From an uncultured Prevotellaceae bacterium (GTDB taxonomy: Bacteria; Bacteroidota; Bacteroidia; Bacteroidales; Muribaculaceae), in the NCBI GenBank assembly GCA_900318865.1, contig ONMF01000003.1:62001-126000 (forward strand): DNA of 64,000 nt, read 5' to 3'. Numbering within the stretch: the first letter of the stretch is position 1; each line of letters begins with the position of its first letter. The notes beneath the pieces are model-generated. The model had not been told where the DNA came from, made no database searches, and saw only the letters and a list, made by a program, of their open reading frames with translations. Both the position numbers and the translations under genes were made by a program. Shown piece by piece: positions 51,280 to 59,770 of the stretch.

Positions 51280-52704
51280 ATGAACCAAAAGCCATCGGCC
51301 AATCGAGTTTTTGAGATTTTCAAAGAATTGAACGCTGTGCCACGGCCCTCACACCACGAGGAGCGCGTGGCCCACTATCTGTGCCAATTTGCCGAGCGGT
51401 TGCACCTTGACTACGACCGTGACGCACAAAACTGCGTGGTTATCCGCAAGCCGGCATCGCCAGGCCACGAGAATGCCGAAACCATCGTGCTGCTGAACCA
51501 CATGGACATGGTGTGCGTGGGAATGAACGACCCGCTCAACGACCCCATCGAGGCGATCGTCGACGGTGACTGGATGCACGCACGCGGCACGTCGCTGGGA
51601 GCCGACAACGGCATCGGCCTCTCCATGGCTCTTGCGGTGCTCGAGAATGACGACATCCCGCATCCGGCACTCGAGGTCATCACCACCACCAACGAGGAGG
51701 ACGGCATGAGCGGAGCGGCACAGCTCTCCCCGCACTTCATCAAGGGGCGCAAGGTAATCAACCTTGATTCGGAGGACTACGACACCATCACCACCGGAGC
51801 GGCGGGCGCATGCCTGCAATTCCACAGGTTGCCCTGCACCCGTGTGGCTGCCCCGGCACATAATTACCTCTGGTACGACATCGCAATCGACGGCGGGCTG
51901 GGCGGACATTCAGGAGTGGACATCAACAAGGGCCGCGCCAGTGCCGTGATGCTGCTGCTGCAACTGCTGCGGACTGTGGACGGAGCACGTGTGGCCACCA
52001 TCAGGGCCGGACAGGCCAACGCCAGCATTCCGTCGAGCGCACGGGCCACAGTGTGCCTGCCGGCGGGAATCGACGCCCGGGCCTTGCAACGCGACACCAA
52101 CGAACAGCTGCAAACGGTCTTCGCCGCCACCGACCCATCCATCCGATGCACCATCACACCCTGCCAGCCTCAAGCCGAAGTCATCAACCCCGAAGCCGTC
52201 GAGGCTTTACTCACGGCCACCGCACAGGTGCCGCAGGGTGTGGTGAAAATGAGTGAGAATATGCCGGGCACCGTCGAAACATCGAACAACATGGGGCGCA
52301 TCGCCACCGAGGACGACCACATCTTCGTCAGCACGCACACGCGCAGCTTTGTCGACGACGACATGCACGCGCTGAGCGCACGCATCGCCCAGGCTTTTGC
52401 GGCTGTCGGAGGCACTTCACAAGTGGTCATGGCAGCGCCGGCATGGCAGGAGAACCAGCACTCTCCTTTCTTGCGGCTCACCAGCGACACCTTCAACGAT
52501 GTGCTGGGCTGGCGGCCGCGCATGGTGGCCATGCATTTTGTGCTCGAGGCGGGCTTCTTTGTGCAGCACTACCCCGGCATCGAAATCGCCAGCATCGGGC
52601 CGCGCATCGTCGAGCCCCACTCCACCAGCGAGCGCGTGCAGCTCAGCACCATCCACGACATCTGGCAGGTGCTGCTCGAATTGCTCGCACGGCTGGCACA
52701 ATAA
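51280..52704 (+). CDS. pepD: Aminoacyl-histidine dipeptidase (M20 family)
   Basis: A 474-residue M20-family zinc peptidase; the ATG at 51280 (MNQKPSANRVFEIFKELN) is chosen because it begins the family N-terminus. Metal-site motifs are VLLNHMDMVC (His and catalytic Asp), RGTSLGADNGIG (bridging Asp), TTNEEDGMSGA (Glu-Glu pair) and NLDSED. The lid domain includes GGHSGVDINKGRA. PepD hydrolyses Xaa-His and other dipeptides in the cytoplasm, so it could supply histidine to the hut pathway as well as peptide nutrition. It is monocistronic, ending in a strong terminator at 52735. Confidence 0.94.
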   Translation: MNQKPSANRVFEIFKELNAVPRPSHHEERVAHYLCQFAERLHLDYDRDAQNCVVIRKPASPGHENAETIVLLNHMDMVCVGMNDPLNDPIEAIVDGDWMHARGTSLGADNGIGLSMALAVLENDDIPHPALEVITTTNEEDGMSGAAQLSPHFIKGRKVINLDSEDYDTITTGAAGACLQFHRLPCTRVAAPAHNYLWYDIAIDGGLGGHSGVDINKGRASAVMLLLQLLRTVDGARVATIRAGQANASIPSSARATVCLPAGIDARALQRDTNEQLQTVFAATDPSIRCTITPCQPQAEVINPEAVEALLTATAQVPQGVVKMSENMPGTVETSNNMGRIATEDDHIFVSTHTRSFVDDDMHALSARIAQAFAAVGGTSQVVMAAPAWQENQHSPFLRLTSDTFNDVLGWRPRMVAMHFVLEAGFFVQHYPGIEIASIGPRIVEPHSTSERVQLSTIHDIWQVLLELLARLAQ

Positions 52705-52734
52705 GCCAGGGCCGCCGTACGCAAAAACCGACTT

Positions 52735-52775
52735 AAAGTGCCCAATCGCACAAAAAATGACGATTGGGCACTTTT
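52735..52775 (+). terminator. Rho-independent terminator after pepD
   Basis: A perfect 14-bp stem (AAAGTGCCCAATCG at 52735-52748 with CGATTGGGCACTTT at 52761-52774), a 12-base loop, then TTTTATTTC. The base of the stem on the opposite side provides A's, so it could also stop transcripts from the right. Confidence 0.88.
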
Positions 52776-52792
52776 ATTTCAAATTTTTGCCG

Positions 52793-52800
52793 TACCTTTG
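52793..52800 (+). promoter_or_regulatory. -7 box of the upxY-gmd-fcl operon
   Basis: TACCTTTG fits TAnnTTTG and ends 28 bases before the ATG at 52829, so the leader is only about 20 bases. The T-rich end of the preceding terminator (near 52772) lies where the -33 box would be. Confidence 0.6.
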
Positions 52801-52828
52801 CTTTTTATCAAGGGTGTAAACAACCATC

Positions 52829-53374
52829 ATGCAGCAATCGACCGACATAAACGAGCCTAAGAAGTGGTGGGCCCTACGCGTGACCTACAACCGCGAGATG
52901 AAGGTAAAAGAGGCACTCGACGCACTGGGTGTCACCACATTCATCCCCATGCAGTACAAGGCCATGGTGAGGGGCGGACGCATGGTCAAGAAGCTCATGC
53001 CTTCCATCCACAACCTCATCTTCGTGTTGTGGGAGGAGAGTGCCATGCGCCAGTTCAAGGCCACCACGCCGCTGCCCGTGCGCTACATCATGGACCCCGA
53101 GAAACGACGGCCGGTCACCGTGCCGCAGTACCAGATGGAAAATTTCATTGCCGTGGCGGGCACCTACGACGAGCAACTCATCTACCTCAACCCCGAGCCG
53201 GGCGATTTTGCCCGCGGCGACAGGGTGCGCATCCTGGGAGGCCCCTTCGAGGGAGCCGAGGGCGTGCTGGTGAGAATCAAGGGCGACCGGCGGGTGGTGG
53301 TGGCCATCGAGGGCGTGGTGGCTGTGGCCACGACGTTCATCCACCCTTCGCTGCTGCAGAAAATCAACAATTAA
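52829..53374 (+). CDS. UpxY-family (NusG-like) transcription antiterminator
   Basis: A 181-residue NusG paralog. The NGN domain begins KKWWALRVTYNREMKVKEAL (about 11-30) and the C-terminal KOW domain includes GDRVRILGGPFEGAEGVLVRI (about 130-150). In Bacteroides, UpxY proteins are the first genes of capsular polysaccharide operons and prevent premature termination in their own leader. Here the protein is the first gene of an operon with gmd and fcl (gaps of 15 and 6 bases), not a full capsule cluster, and the leader is very short. A target elsewhere in the genome is possible. Confidence 0.88.
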   Translation: MQQSTDINEPKKWWALRVTYNREMKVKEALDALGVTTFIPMQYKAMVRGGRMVKKLMPSIHNLIFVLWEESAMRQFKATTPLPVRYIMDPEKRRPVTVPQYQMENFIAVAGTYDEQLIYLNPEPGDFARGDRVRILGGPFEGAEGVLVRIKGDRRVVVAIEGVVAVATTFIHPSLLQKINN

Positions 53375-53389
53375 CAACATCACAACGAT

Positions 53390-54451
53390 ATGAACGAGAA
53401 CAATCAACGAGTGGCACTCATCACCGGAATCACCGGGCAGGACGGCAGTTTCCTGGCCGAGCTGCTGCTCGACAAGGGCTACGAGGTGCATGGCATCATG
53501 CGCCGAAGCAGCAGTTTCAACACCGCGCGCATCGAGCACCTTTACCTCGACGAGTGGGTGCGCGACATGCGCCGCCGCCGACTCATCAACCTGCATTACG
53601 GCGACATGAGCGACTCGAGCAGCCTCATTCGCATCATCGCCGCCGTGAAGCCCGATGAAATCTACAACCTGGCGGCACAGAGCCATGTGAAGGTGTCGTT
53701 CGACGTGCCCGAGTACACGGCCGATGTCGACGCCACCGGGACGCTGCGCCTCATCGAGGCAGTGCGCATCACAGGCCGCGAAAAAGTCACCAAAATCTAT
53801 CAGGCCAGCACCAGCGAGCTCTTCGGCAAGGTGCAGCAGGTGCCGCAGAGCGAGAGCACTCCCTTCTATCCGCGCAGCCCCTACGCCGTGGCCAAGCTCT
53901 ATGCCTTCTGGATTATGAAAAACTACCGCGAGAGCTACGGCATGTACTGCGTGAACGGCATCCTCTTCAACCACGAGAGCGAGCGGCGCGGCGAGACGTT
54001 TGTCACCCGCAAAATCACCATGGCGGCGGCTCGTATCGCCCACGGTCTGCAGGACAAGCTCTACCTGGGCAACCTCAACGCACGCCGCGACTGGGGCTAT
54101 GCACGCGACTACGTGGAGTGCATGTGGCTCATCATGCAGCAGCCCGAGCCCGACGACTATGTGATAGCAACCGGCGAATACCACACCGTGCGCGAATTCT
54201 GCACCCTGGCCTTCCACTATGCCGGCATCGAGCTCGAATGGCAGGGGCAGGGCATCGACGAAAAGGGAGTGGAACGGGCCACGGGACGCGTGCTGGTGGA
54301 GGTCGACCCCAAATATTTCAGGCCGGCCGAGGTGGAACAGCTGCTGGGCGACCCGTCCAAGGCAAGGCAGCGGCTGGGATGGAACCCGCAGAAGACTTCT
54401 TTCGACCAGCTGGTGCGCCTCATGGTGGAGCACGACATGAAAAACGTGTAA
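53390..54451 (+). CDS. gmd: GDP-mannose 4,6-dehydratase
   Basis: A 353-residue short-chain dehydrogenase-type enzyme that converts GDP-D-mannose to GDP-4-keto-6-deoxy-mannose, the first committed step to GDP-L-fucose. Motifs are the Rossmann [52 protein letters not shown] with the catalytic Thr/Ser and Glu, YxxxK as [29 protein letters not shown] and [19 protein letters not shown]. Length is typical. It is co-transcribed with fcl six bases downstream. Confidence 0.97.
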   Translation: MNENNQRVALITGITGQDGSFLAELLLDKGYEVHGIMRRSSSFNTARIEHLYLDEWVRDMRRRRLINLHYGDMSDSSSLIRIIAAVKPDEIYNLAAQSHVKVSFDVPEYTADVDATGTLRLIEAVRITGREKVTKIYQASTSELFGKVQQVPQSESTPFYPRSPYAVAKLYAFWIMKNYRESYGMYCVNGILFNHESERRGETFVTRKITMAAARIAHGLQDKLYLGNLNARRDWGYARDYVECMWLIMQQPEPDDYVIATGEYHTVREFCTLAFHYAGIELEWQGQGIDEKGVERATGRVLVEVDPKYFRPAEVEQLLGDPSKARQRLGWNPQKTSFDQLVRLMVEHDMKNV

Positions 54452-54457
54452 TGCAAT

Positions 54458-55534
54458 ATGGAAAAAAACACTAAAATATATGTGGCCGGTCACCGCGGAC
54501 TGGTGGGCTCGGCCATCTGGAGAAATCTGCAGCAAAAAGGATATCACAACCTGGTGGGACGCACCCACGCCGAGCTCGACCTGATGGACGCCATGGCGGT
54601 GAAGCGGTTCTTCGACGACGAGCAGCCCCAGGTGGTGGTCCTGGCGGCCGCTCACGTGGGGGGCATCATGGCCAATCTCAAGTACCGCGCCGACTTCATC
54701 TACCAGAATCTGCAGATTCAGCAAAACGTGATCGGCGAGAGCTGGCGCCACGGCGTCAAAAAACTCCTTTTCCTGGGCTCCACATGCATCTACCCGCGCG
54801 AGGCGCCGCAGCCCATCCCCGAGACGGCGCTGCTCACGGCACCGCTCGAGTACACCAACGAGCCTTACGCCATCGCCAAAATCGCCGGGCTGAAGATGTG
54901 TGAGAGCTTCAACCTGCAGTACGGCACCAACTACATCGCCGTCATGCCCACCAACCTCTACGGACCGCGCGACAACTTCAACCTGGAGACGAGCCACGTC
55001 ATGCCGGCCATGATTCGCAAGATGCATCTGGCACGACTGCTCAATGAGAACCGTTGGGACGAACTGAGAGCCGACCTGGCGCTTAGACCCGTGGAAGGCA
55101 ACGACGGCAGCACCGGCAGCGACGAAATCACCGCGTTGCTGGCGCGCTACGGCATCTACCACGACAGGCTGCTGCTGTGGGGAACGGGACGGCCCATCCG
55201 CGAATTCTTGTGGAGCGACGACATGGCCGACGCCAGCGTCTACTGCCTGGAGCACATCGACTTCGACGATGTGCGCGGAACCGACCCCGACGTGCGCAAC
55301 TGCCACATCAACATCGGCAGTGGCGTCGAAATCACCATCGCACAGCTGGCACAGCTCGTGAAGCAGGCCGTGAACTACCGCGGACGCGTCGAGTGGGACG
55401 CCACCAAGCCCGACGGCACACTGCGCAAGCTCACCGACGTGAGCAAGCTCCACAGCCTGGGCTGGCGGCACACCATGGAAATCGAGGACGGCGTGCCGGC
55501 TCTTTACAACTGGTACCTCAAGGGCGAGAAGTGA
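54458..55534 (+). CDS. fcl: GDP-L-fucose synthase
   Basis: A 358-residue epimerase/reductase that turns GDP-4-keto-6-deoxy-mannose into GDP-L-fucose with NADPH. Motifs are KIYVAGHRGLVGSAIWR, AAAHVGGIMANLKYRADFI, LFLGSTCIYPREAPQPIPE, the catalytic Tyr/Lys in EPYAIAKIAGLKMCE, PTNLYGPRDNF and REFLWSDDMADA. An insertion (about residues 190-235) contains LRPVEGNDGSTGSDEITALL, as in longer Bacteroidetes versions. Its TGA shares one base with the ATG of the next gene (TGATG). Together with gmd it supplies activated fucose for surface glycans and glycoproteins. Confidence 0.96.
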   Translation: MEKNTKIYVAGHRGLVGSAIWRNLQQKGYHNLVGRTHAELDLMDAMAVKRFFDDEQPQVVVLAAAHVGGIMANLKYRADFIYQNLQIQQNVIGESWRHGVKKLLFLGSTCIYPREAPQPIPETALLTAPLEYTNEPYAIAKIAGLKMCESFNLQYGTNYIAVMPTNLYGPRDNFNLETSHVMPAMIRKMHLARLLNENRWDELRADLALRPVEGNDGSTGSDEITALLARYGIYHDRLLLWGTGRPIREFLWSDDMADASVYCLEHIDFDDVRGTDPDVRNCHINIGSGVEITIAQLAQLVKQAVNYRGRVEWDATKPDGTLRKLTDVSKLHSLGWRHTMEIEDGVPALYNWYLKGEK

Positions 55535-56172
55535 TGGCGCGCAAGGAAATCAAGAAATGGACCACCCTGTCGAGCCGCTACATCATCAAGCGGCCCTGGC
55601 TCACCGCGCGGGTCGACGAGGTGCAGCTGCCCGACGGGCGCATCAACCCCGAGCACTATGTGCTGGAATACCCCGACTGGGTGAACGTGATTGCCATCAC
55701 CACACTCGGCCAGATGGTGATGATTCGCCAGTACCGCCATGCCGTGGACGACGTGCTCATCGAGCTCTGCGCGGGGGTGGCCGAGCAGGGCGAAACGCCT
55801 CTGCAGGCGGCACAGCGCGAATTGCTCGAGGAGACCGGTTACGCAGGCGGCACCTGGCATGAGTTGATGACCATCGGCCAGAACCCCAGCATCTGCACCA
55901 ATGTCACCCACTGCTTCCTGGCACAGGGTGTGGAGCGGGTGAGCGAGCAGTGCCTCGACCCGGGCGAAGACATCGAGGTGCTGCTCATGAGCGAGCGCGA
56001 GGTCTACGGCCTGCTGGCCGACAACCAGATGCTCCAGGCCCTCATGGCAGCCCCCCTGTGGCGTTACTTCGCCACTCGGCAAAGCTCTCCCCCTAAGATA
56101 GGGGGAGTGGCCGAAGGCCGAGGGAGTGTGCCAACCGGCGCCGATGGCCACCCAACTCTCCCCCTAAGTTAG
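55534..56172 (+). CDS. NUDIX hydrolase with a repeat-encoded C-terminal tail
   Basis: A 212-residue NUDIX protein whose ATG overlaps the fcl stop. The NUDIX box is visible as GVAEQGETPLQAAQRELLEETGYAGG (start about residue 88), with the REL-EE-G core at the metal site. The N-terminal strands (WLTARVDEVQLPDGR) resemble ADP-ribose/ADP-sugar pyrophosphatases. The natural end is probably near PLWRYFATRQ (about residue 182); the last 30 residues (SSPPKIGGVAEGRGSV and on) are read from a REP-like palindromic repeat and the stop lies in a second copy. The substrate may be ADP-ribose or a nucleotide sugar. The tail may be neutral. Confidence 0.85.
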   Translation: MARKEIKKWTTLSSRYIIKRPWLTARVDEVQLPDGRINPEHYVLEYPDWVNVIAITTLGQMVMIRQYRHAVDDVLIELCAGVAEQGETPLQAAQRELLEETGYAGGTWHELMTIGQNPSICTNVTHCFLAQGVERVSEQCLDPGEDIEVLLMSEREVYGLLADNQMLQALMAAPLWRYFATRQSSPPKIGGVAEGRGSVPTGADGHPTLPLS

Positions 56173-56234
56173 GGGGAGTGGCCGAAGGCCGAGGGAGTGT
56201 GTCAACCGGCAACGATGCCCCCACACAGGGTGCC
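56087..56234 (+). repeat. REP-like palindromic repeat element, copy pair 1
   Basis: Two units 71 bases apart (starting 56087 and 56158). Each has a 9-10-bp palindrome CTCCCCCTA(A)/(T)TAGGGGGAG, then TGGCCGAAGGCCGAGGGAGTGTG, whose GGCC-GAA-GGCC forms a second small hairpin. The element ends AACGATGCCCCCACACAGGG. The NUDIX gene runs through the first unit and stops in the second. The same two-unit element occurs at 58920. A degenerate relative (CTCCCCAACTTGGAGG) follows near 56260. Confidence 0.88.
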
Positions 56235-56330
56235 CTCCGGCGACGCTGACCCCTAACTCCCCAACTTGGAGGAAAAGGGGGACGACTTGAAGTAACTATA
56301 ATTATAAAAATGTATAAAACGACACAACGA

Positions 56331-57653
56331 ATGGAATGGAACCGCCTCATCAGCGACAAACGCCTGGGACTGGAACACTACCACGACGACAAGGGCGGCG
56401 TGCGCAGCGACTTCGAGCGCGACTACGACCGGCTGGTGTTCTCATCACCCTTCCGACGGCTGCAGAACAAGACACAGGTGTTCCCGCTGCCGGGAAGCAT
56501 CTTTGTGCACAACCGGCTCACCCACTCCATGGAGGTGGCGTGCGTGGGGAAAAGCCTCGCCGGCGAGGTGGCGCTGCGCCTGAGAAAAAAATATGCCGCC
56601 GAGCCCTGGGCCGACCGCCTGCGTGACATCGCCGAAATCGTGGCCGCGGCATGCCTGGCACACGACCTGGGCAACCCGCCCTTCGGCCACTCGGGCGAGA
56701 AAACCATCGGGGCATATTTCAGCGAGGGAGCCGGCATGGCGCTGCGACAGCACTTCACCGCCGAGCAGTGGACCGACTTGACCCACTTCGAGGGTAACGC
56801 CAACTCCTTCCGCACGCTCGTCCATCAGTTCAACGGCCGCAGGCCGGGAGGCTTTGCCATGACCTACAGCACCCTGGCCACCATCGTCAAGTACCCCTAC
56901 CCCTCGGCACAGGCAGGACCCGACGGCAAGTTCGGATTCTTCACCACCGAGCAGCCCATCTTTGAGCGCATCGCCACCGAGCTGGGAATCCTCGAGCTGG
57001 AGCCGGGACGCTACTGCCGCCATCCACTGGTCTATTTGCTCGAGGCGGCCGACGACATCTGCTACCAAATCATGGACATCGAGGACGGGCACAAGCTGCG
57101 CATCATCGACACCGACGAGACCATCGGCCTGCTGCTGGCCTTCGTCGACGACGACCGCCAGCAGCACATGCGCCGCGTCATGGAAACCGTGGCCGACCCC
57201 AACGAGAAAATCGCCTACCTGCGCTCGTCCATCGTGGGGCTGCTCGTGCAGCAGTGCGCCATGGCTTTTGTCGACAACGAGCAGCTCATCATGCAGGGAC
57301 GCTTCAACGGATGCCTCATCGACCATATCGAGCCGCTGGCACGCAGCGGCTACAGGCGCTGCGCCGCACTGGCGGCCGACAGGCTGTACCGCGCCAGCTA
57401 CGTCGTCGACGTCGACCTGGCCGGTAACCGCATCATCAACCTGCTGCTGAACAAGCTCATCGAGGCCGTCATGCACCCCGAGCGCAACTACTCGCAACTG
57501 CTGCTGAACAAGTTCCCACAGCAGTACGACGTGCACGCACCCACCCTCTTCGAGAAAATACAGGCCGTGCTCGACCACATCAGCGCCATGACCGACATCT
57601 ACGCCCTGAACCTCTACCGCCAACTCGACGGCATCTCCATCCCCACTGTATAA
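56331..57653 (+). CDS. dgt: Deoxyguanosinetriphosphate triphosphohydrolase (dGTPase)
   Basis: A 440-residue HD-domain dNTP triphosphohydrolase; the ATG at 56331 (MEWNRLISDKRLG) matches the Bacteroidales N-terminus, though an ATG at 56310 is in frame. HD motifs, numbered from 56310, are RLTHSMEV (His72), CLAHDLGNPPFGHSGE (His118-Asp119) and EAADDICYQIMD (distal Asp). The C-terminal PTLFEKIQAVLDHISAMTD is also typical. It splits dGTP to deoxyguanosine and triphosphate, shaping the dNTP pool. It is followed 24 bases later by pncB, and the pair is flanked by direct copies of the REP element. Confidence 0.94.
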   Translation: MEWNRLISDKRLGLEHYHDDKGGVRSDFERDYDRLVFSSPFRRLQNKTQVFPLPGSIFVHNRLTHSMEVACVGKSLAGEVALRLRKKYAAEPWADRLRDIAEIVAAACLAHDLGNPPFGHSGEKTIGAYFSEGAGMALRQHFTAEQWTDLTHFEGNANSFRTLVHQFNGRRPGGFAMTYSTLATIVKYPYPSAQAGPDGKFGFFTTEQPIFERIATELGILELEPGRYCRHPLVYLLEAADDICYQIMDIEDGHKLRIIDTDETIGLLLAFVDDDRQQHMRRVMETVADPNEKIAYLRSSIVGLLVQQCAMAFVDNEQLIMQGRFNGCLIDHIEPLARSGYRRCAALAADRLYRASYVVDVDLAGNRIINLLLNKLIEAVMHPERNYSQLLLNKFPQQYDVHAPTLFEKIQAVLDHISAMTDIYALNLYRQLDGISIPTV

Positions 57654-57677
57654 AAAATCTTTAAAATCTTCACCACC

Positions 57678-58904
57678 ATGCATCAAATCATCACACATCT
57701 CACCGACAACGACGCTTACACTTTCTCCTGCCTCTACTACATCCTGCAGACCTATCCACGCGCCGAGGTGGAGTACACTTTCTTCGACCGTAACCACACA
57801 CCCTACCCCAAAGGCTTCGACCGCCTGCTGCAAGAGCAGGTCGACTACATGCCCGGCGTGGTCATCACCGACGAGGAAATCAATTTCATGCAGCGCAAGA
57901 TGTACTACCTGCCGCTGTGGTTCTTCACCTTCTTGCGCGGCTACCGCTTCAACCCGGCCGAGGTCAGCATCAGTCAGGACAGCGACGGCTACCTCGCCAT
58001 CACCGTGCGCGGCAAGTGGTACTCCACCATCATGTGGGAAATGGTGCTGCTGCCCTGCATCAGCGAGCTCATGCACCGCCTGGCGGGCCACTTCGAACGC
58101 TACGATGCCGCCCACGAGCAGGAGCGCACACGCCACAAGGCCATCCGCGCCATGCAGAACGGACTGGTCATCAGCGATTTCGGCACGCGACGGCGCTTCT
58201 CCTTCGAGCATCAGGACATGGTGGTGCGCACCTTCAAGGAGGTGGCTTCCATGCACGGCATCACCGGCCCCGACGGCGCTTTCCACGCCTGGACAGGAGC
58301 CTTCCCGGGCACCAGCAACGTGTATCTGGCCATGAAGTACGACCTCACACCCATCGGCACCATGAGCCACCAGCTCATCTCCTTCGAGGAGAACGTGAGC
58401 GGACTGTTCGAGTGCAACTTCAACGTCATGCGCAAGTTCAGCGACGTCTTCGACGGCGACAACGGCATCTACCTCTACGACTGCTTCGGCGACAAGGTGT
58501 TCTTCAACAACCTGTCCAAGCGCATGGCCATGATGTACAAGGGACTGCGCGTGGACAGCGGCAACGAGGAGGAGCAGCTGCAACGCATCATCGACCGCTA
58601 CGAGAGCCTCGGCATTGACCCGGCCACCAAGCAGGTGGTCTTCTCCAACGCCCTGAACATCGACCGAGCCATCGAGCTGCACCGCCACACTGCCGGTCGC
58701 ATGCAGGACAGCTACGGCATCGGCACACACCTCACCTGCGACATCGACGGCGTCAAGCCCATGAACATTGTCATCAAGCTCACGCGCATGCGCATCACCG
58801 AGCTGCGCGAGTGGCACGACTGCGTGAAGCTCTCATGCGACAAGGGCAAGACGCTGGGCAACCCCGACAAGTGCGCCTACCTCCTCTCCCAAATCGGCGA
58901 ATAA
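57678..58904 (+). CDS. pncB: Nicotinate phosphoribosyltransferase
   Basis: A 408-residue enzyme of NAD salvage that makes nicotinate mononucleotide from nicotinate and PRPP with ATP hydrolysis. The N-terminal LTDNDAYTFSCLYYI fits the family LxTDxYxxtM pattern. Other motifs are ISDFGTRRRFSFEHQD, FPGTSNVYLAMKYD and GTMSHQ with the phospho-acceptor His231. GLRVDSGN and VVFSNALNIDRAIEL bind PRPP and nicotinate. Length is normal for the bacterial PncB type. It ends 15 bases before the second REP element, and no ordinary terminator is seen. Confidence 0.95.
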   Translation: MHQIITHLTDNDAYTFSCLYYILQTYPRAEVEYTFFDRNHTPYPKGFDRLLQEQVDYMPGVVITDEEINFMQRKMYYLPLWFFTFLRGYRFNPAEVSISQDSDGYLAITVRGKWYSTIMWEMVLLPCISELMHRLAGHFERYDAAHEQERTRHKAIRAMQNGLVISDFGTRRRFSFEHQDMVVRTFKEVASMHGITGPDGAFHAWTGAFPGTSNVYLAMKYDLTPIGTMSHQLISFEENVSGLFECNFNVMRKFSDVFDGDNGIYLYDCFGDKVFFNNLSKRMAMMYKGLRVDSGNEEEQLQRIIDRYESLGIDPATKQVVFSNALNIDRAIELHRHTAGRMQDSYGIGTHLTCDIDGVKPMNIVIKLTRMRITELREWHDCVKLSCDKGKTLGNPDKCAYLLSQIGE

Positions 58905-58919
58905 TCCATCTGTCCAACT

Positions 58920-59066
58920 CTCCCCCTAAGTTAGGGGGAGTGGCCGAAGGCCGAGGGCGTGTGCCAACCGGCGACGATGGTCCCCAACTCTCCCCCTAAG
59001 TTAGGGGGAGTGGCCGAAGGCCGAGGGAGTGTGCCCTCCAGCAACGATGCCCCCACACAGGGTGCC
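58920..59066 (+). repeat. REP-like palindromic repeat element, copy pair 2
   Basis: Two units 70 bases apart (starting 58920 and 58990) in the same orientation and order as at 56087. Each has CTCCCCCTAA-G-TTAGGGGGAG followed by TGGCCGAAGGCCGAGGG, with the same AACGATGCCCCCACACAGGG tail. It lies just after pncB and could serve as its mRNA 3' end. The two elements are direct repeats about 2.8 kb apart. Confidence 0.9.
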
Positions 59067-59141
59067 GCGGCAAACGTGCGTCGAAGATGCACAAGCTGAC
59101 AAAGCCCCAGGTTTCGGCGCATTACTGCGCCAAACCTGGGG
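59067..59141 (+). repeat. Second-type palindromic repeat, copy 1
   Basis: A GTGC(A/G)TC-GAA-GATGCAC hairpin is followed after a spacer by a long near-perfect hairpin at 59105-59141: CCCCAGGTTT, a bulged C, GGCGCA, loop TTAC, TGCGCC, AAACCTGGGG. The same module recurs at 60159-60234 and, with a different first hairpin, at 59161-59227. Confidence 0.85.
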
Positions 59142-59160
59142 AAAACGCCCGCAATGCCAA

Positions 59161-59227
59161 TGTTCCTCGAAGAGGCACAAGCTGCCAAAGCCCCAGGTTT
59201 CGGCGCATTACTGCGCCAAACCTGGGG
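59161..59227 (+). repeat. Second-type palindromic repeat, copy 2
   Basis: It begins with TGTTCCTC-GAA-GAGGCACA, a hairpin of the same design but different stem, then the same CCCCAGGTTT...AAACCTGGGG hairpin at 59191-59227. The first hairpin is close to the reverse complement of the TGTGCCTC-TCC-GAGGAACA sequence found at 59772 and 60004. Confidence 0.85.
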
Positions 59228-59292
59228 GAAACAACCCACCACCCAAAAAACGCGGCATTGCAGCAGGGCTATAATTATTCAACGAATTATGC

Positions 59293-59300
59293 TAACTTTG
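59293..59300 (+). promoter_or_regulatory. -7 box of the orphan transposase gene
   Basis: TAACTTTG fits TAnnTTTG, 20 bases before the ATG at 59321; no -33 box seen. Confidence 0.5.
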
Positions 59301-59320
59301 CACTAAAAGCACGAGTCATC

Positions 59321-59770
59321 ATGAGTTACGTCATAGCACTGCACCACATTGTCATCAGCACTAAGGATAGGCAGATGACCATCGTAGAGGAACACAAGCG
59401 CGACCTCTATGCTTATATTTTTCGAATCATCAACAACAAAGGATATTCCCTGAAAAGGATGAATGGCATAGGCAACCACATCCATCTGCTGGTCGACATT
59501 GGTGCTGTGGGAAATGTGGCCGACTTGGTGCGCGACATCAAGCGTGCGTCGAACTACTGGATTAAGCATGTCAAATCTGAATGGTTCCCGTCTTTCAATG
59601 GGTGGGGCAAGGAATATGCCTCATTTTCAGTCAGCCCACAAGACATGGAAATGATCATCAACTACATCAAGAATCAAGAAAAGCACCATCACATCGAGGA
59701 CTACGATGATGAAATGCTCCGCATGCTGAAATCTTTTGGCATCACGCCGTGGCAGAACGGCGAGCGGTGA
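59321..59770 (+). CDS. Y1 (HUH) transposase, orphan RAYT/IS200-like TnpA
   Basis: A 149-residue Y1_Tnp-family protein; the ATG at 59321 (MSYVIALHHIVISTKDR) is used although the frame is open farther upstream through repeat sequence. The HUH metal motif is His53-x-His55 in GNHIHLLVDI, and the probable nucleophile is Tyr115 in IINYIKNQEKHH. WGKEYASFSVS is typical of IS200/IS605 TnpA. There is no tnpB. Dense palindromic repeats surround the gene, as for REP-associated tyrosine transposases (RAYTs). Its last dozen codons (FGITPWQNGER) lie in a sequence repeated 227 bases downstream, so the gene's 3' end is part of a repeat. It may be a domesticated REP-mobilising enzyme. Confidence 0.88.
   Translation: MSYVIALHHIVISTKDRQMTIVEEHKRDLYAYIFRIINNKGYSLKRMNGIGNHIHLLVDIGAVGNVADLVRDIKRASNYWIKHVKSEWFPSFNGWGKEYASFSVSPQDMEMIINYIKNQEKHHHIEDYDDEMLRMLKSFGITPWQNGER

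Noticed and set aside
52874..55471. 865-residue minus-strand frame opposite upxY, gmd and fcl
   Set aside because: Spans three well-supported genes on the other strand and has His/Val/Ala-rich sequence without domains.
56445..58817. 790-residue minus-strand frame opposite dgt and pncB
   Set aside because: Antisense shadow; both plus-strand genes have clear catalytic motifs.
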